Shown here: positions 62,681 to 64,000 of the stretch, piece after piece
Layout: every line of letters starts with the position of its first letter
How positions within the stretch are numbered: the first letter of the stretch is position 1
Assembly (NCBI GenBank): GCA_028280415.1
Contig: JANQLV010000057.1
Location: 1 to 64,000 of the forward strand
Direction: 5' to 3'
Origin: Saprospiraceae bacterium
GTDB lineage: Bacteria > Bacteroidota > Bacteroidia > Chitinophagales > Saprospiraceae
DNA length: 64,000 nt
The notes under the pieces: generated by a model
Told to the model about the DNA's origin: nothing
Databases searched by the model: none
Seen by the model: only the letters and a program-made list of their open reading frames with translations
Translations under genes and position numbers: made by a program

Positions 62681-62732
62681 AAGAATTGATGACTAGTAAA
62701 AGGATAAATCTTAAACCAGTCAATCAATTCTT
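62681..62732. repeat. Long stem-loop in the leader of UpxY
   Basis: AAGAATTGATGACT (62681-62694) pairs with AGTCAATCAATTCTT (62718-62732), a stem of 14 pairs with one bulge and a 23-base loop. It lies between the regulator stop and UpxY. It could be a leader structure that UpxY acts on, or part of a terminator; no T-run follows it. Confidence 0.5.
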
Positions 62733-62784
62733 GCACCTATTTATAATACATCAAAGTCAAAATTTAATGCTGCCAATATTTGGA

Positions 62785-63321
62785 TCAATTATCCTTGGAC
62801 CAAAGCAGCAGTCTTTCGGGGTTCATTTCGTTGAGTTTAGAGGCGGGAAGTTCACTCTCCTTATATATCAGGTATCGGACCTTCCTTTGAATCAGCTCTT
62901 CGGCTTTTTCAATAAGATTAAGCAAATAGGTTTTTTCAATGTCTCCTATAAAGATTAAATCAATAATTTGACTATTGAGCCCTTTTGCAAAATCACCAAT
63001 CAAATAAACCCGCTCCACATCTCCTAATCGCTTTACTACATTTTCAATAATTTGATCTAAACCAATATGCTTTAGTAGAATATTGTGGATCTCTTTAAAA
63101 AGCGGATGTTTGGTATTCGCCTGAAAAATCTTTTTATTCCCTTTCAGTGAAGAACTCAACATTCCTGCATTTTCCAGTTTATTCAGTTCCACTCTGATCG
63201 CATTGGTTGATTCTCCGAATTCTCCCTCCAGGCTACGCAAATAGGCAGTGGTTTTACTGTTTAAAAAAAACTTTAACAGTAGCTTTATTCTGGTTTTGGA
63301 AGAAATTAGAGTTTCTATCAT
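62785..63321 (-). CDS. Winged-helix regulator with nucleotidyltransferase-like C-terminal domain
   Basis: A 178-residue protein. Residues 1-75 form an ArsR-like winged helix: SSKTRIKLLLKFFLN, LRSLEGEFGESTNAIRVELN (recognition helix) and LENAGMLSSSLKGNKKIFQ (wing). Residues 90-178 have the strand-turn of a minimal nucleotidyltransferase, RVYLIGDFAKGLNSQIIDLI, with the usual catalytic Ser-Asp-x-Asp replaced by Gln-Ile-Ile-Asp, so activity is doubtful. Such proteins are found next to UpxY in exopolysaccharide loci. I use ATG 63321; the TTG at 63324 is not needed. Its promoter contains a palindrome, suggesting autorepression. Confidence 0.82.
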   Translation of the reverse strand: MIETLISSKTRIKLLLKFFLNSKTTAYLRSLEGEFGESTNAIRVELNKLENAGMLSSSLKGNKKIFQANTKHPLFKEIHNILLKHIGLDQIIENVVKRLGDVERVYLIGDFAKGLNSQIIDLIFIGDIEKTYLLNLIEKAEELIQRKVRYLIYKESELPASKLNEMNPERLLLWSKDN

Positions 63322-63331
63322 CAATATTGAT

Positions 63332-63354
63332 ATTGAGTAACAAAATTACTCAAT
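63332..63354. promoter_or_regulatory. Perfect palindrome over the regulator promoter (operator candidate)
   Basis: ATTGAGTAA (63332-63340) and TTACTCAAT (63346-63354) are exact inverted repeats around CAAAA, 23 bases in all. The -7 box (63341-63348) lies inside. A bound dimer would block the promoter. The regulator it precedes is a winged-helix protein. Confidence 0.7.
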
Positions 63355-63371
63355 TTTTATTATATTACAAA
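63341..63371 (-). promoter_or_regulatory. Bacteroidota-type promoter of the polysaccharide locus
   Basis: On the minus strand TTTG (63371-63368), a 19-base spacer and TAATTTTG (63348-63341) match TTTG-N19-TAnnTTTG exactly. Transcription should begin about 5-8 bases further left, just before the start codon at 63321. It is the best promoter found in the locus. Confidence 0.75.
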
Positions 63372-63467
63372 TTTTAATAAAGGGTTTTCTTGATATATCC
63401 CGGAAGACCTTGTTTTTTCCGGAATCTATCTATCTGAGTATCTAAGATTAATTGCTATAAACCGGAT

Positions 63468-63495
63468 AAAAAAGCAGGATTTTTTAATCATCCTG
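63468..63495 (-). terminator. Intrinsic terminator right after the SLBB export gene
   Basis: On the minus strand, directly after the TAA at 63498-63496, CAGGAT (63495-63490) pairs with ATCCTG (63480-63475) across a 9-base loop, followed by C and TTTTTT. It separates the export gene from the regulator and UpxY. Confidence 0.8.
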
Positions 63496-64000
63496 TTACC
63501 GGTTGATCTGTTGAACCAAAAGTATCAAAGAAAGCACTGCTGTTGCCTGAGCGATACCATCAGCAAGGGTTCTACCCCAGTCGACTTTTTCCCGAGGTTC
63601 TTTGTCTTCTTTTTCCTTGACTTCTTTAGGTGGTTTTATGCCAACGGTTACTATAGAGCCTTCTCGAACAGTTGGATACGTTTTGAAGAATAAGAAATTT
63701 CTGGTTTTTTCGATTTCTCCATTGGGATGCTCGACACTAATATATTTTTTGTGGCCATCATCACCAATTCCAGCTGCGTAATTGTCGACATACCATTTAG
63801 CACTTTTACCTTTTCTATAAGCTACATTGATCTTCCCACCCTGGGTTATTTTTTCGGGATAAAGCTCATTTGCTTTGGTAGCTCCTTTAATCGTGACCAG
63901 GTCTTTTTGTTTCGGAATGTCGATGATATCCCCGGATTTTAAAATGAAATTGCTTTGATCTTTTTTATTTTTCAAAGCTTTATTGAGTTCTACAATGATA
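63496..64000 (-). CDS. Wza-type polysaccharide export protein (SLBB), C-terminal part
   Basis: The open frame enters from the right edge and ends at 63496, covering at least 168 residues. It has a SLBB-like beta-grasp segment, KSGDIIDIPKQKDLVTIKGA, then YVDNYAAGIGDDGHKKYISV and REGSIVTVGIKPP, a usual pattern of Wza/export protein C-termini in Bacteroidota. The tail has an acidic-basic linker (KEVKEKEDKEPREKVDWG) and a final hydrophobic segment (ATAVLSLILLVQ) that may be a membrane helix. It should form the outer-membrane export channel for the polymer. The N-terminus lies outside the window. Confidence 0.82.
   Translation of the reverse strand, partial: IIVELNKALKNKKDQSNFILKSGDIIDIPKQKDLVTIKGATKANELYPEKITQGGKINVAYRKGKSAKWYVDNYAAGIGDDGHKKYISVEHPNGEIEKTRNFLFFKTYPTVREGSIVTVGIKPPKEVKEKEDKEPREKVDWGRTLADGIAQATAVLSLILLVQQINR

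Noticed and set aside
1..64000. CRISPR arrays, rRNA, tRNA and insertion sequences
   Set aside because: No regularly spaced direct repeats, transposase or integrase, rRNA motifs or tRNA-like arms were seen by eye; short tRNAs could still be missed without a covariance search.

Overview
The window looks like chromosomal DNA of a free-living, AT-rich member of the Bacteroidota (Saprospiria, Cytophagia or Flavobacteriia type; the genus cannot be told from the sequence). The evidence is a secreted protein with a type IX secretion (Por) sorting domain at 7669-8961, a two-component propeller sensor paired with a LytTR regulator, an UpxY-type antiterminator, and promoters of the TTTG-N19-TAnnTTTG kind upstream of 3780 and 63321.

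Left part (1-13272), mixed accessory genes: a truncated polysaccharide deacetylase; a DUF922 lipoprotein with an attC-like inverted repeat upstream; a MarR / nitroreductase / DoxX set with one near-palindromic site repeated before the MarR and nitroreductase genes; a TonB-dependent receptor followed by a thioredoxin-like protein; an ICMT-like membrane methyltransferase; the sorting-domain protein; and the sensor kinase / LytTR pair.

Right part (13267-64000), a roughly 50 kb surface polysaccharide locus, nearly all on the minus strand and read from right to left. It opens with the end of a Wza-type SLBB export protein closed by its own terminator. A strong promoter with a palindrome in it then drives a winged-helix regulator and an UpxY antiterminator. 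After these come genes for a UDP-ManNAc3NAcA-type sugar (TviB/WbpA-, WbpE-, WbpB-, WbpD- and WbpI-like), a chain-length protein (Wzz), a flippase (Wzx), a polymerase of the EpsG type (Wzy), a probable dTDP-Fuc4N aminotransferase / formyltransferase / GT56 module, two asparagine-synthase-like amidotransferases, deacetylase-like proteins, a beta-helix lipoprotein, several GT4 glycosyltransferases, two ATP-grasp enzymes, two initiating sugar-phosphate transferases, L-2-hydroxyglutarate oxidase, a LegC-type aminotransferase, and the GDP-mannose to GDP-L-fucose genes. A single plus-strand KilA-N gene interrupts the array at 19799-20629. A methyltransferase, mannose-1-phosphate guanylyltransferase, two glycosyltransferases and a sulfotransferase lie beyond it.

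Together the genes predict a Wzx/Wzy-dependent acidic heteropolysaccharide containing fucose, di-N-acylated uronic acid (possibly amidated) and possibly N-formylated aminosugar, with sulfate and methyl decoration possible. The most unusual points are: a 2-epimerase fused to a deacetylase-like domain that has lost its metal ligands; a four-helix-bundle (S23/IVP-like) domain fused to a WbpD-type acetyltransferase; L-2-hydroxyglutarate oxidase in the same locus as a WbpB-type dehydrogenase that may make 2-hydroxyglutarate; and a GAGTA-N7-TACTC palindrome before both locus regulators. No tRNA, rRNA, CRISPR array or transposase was recognised.
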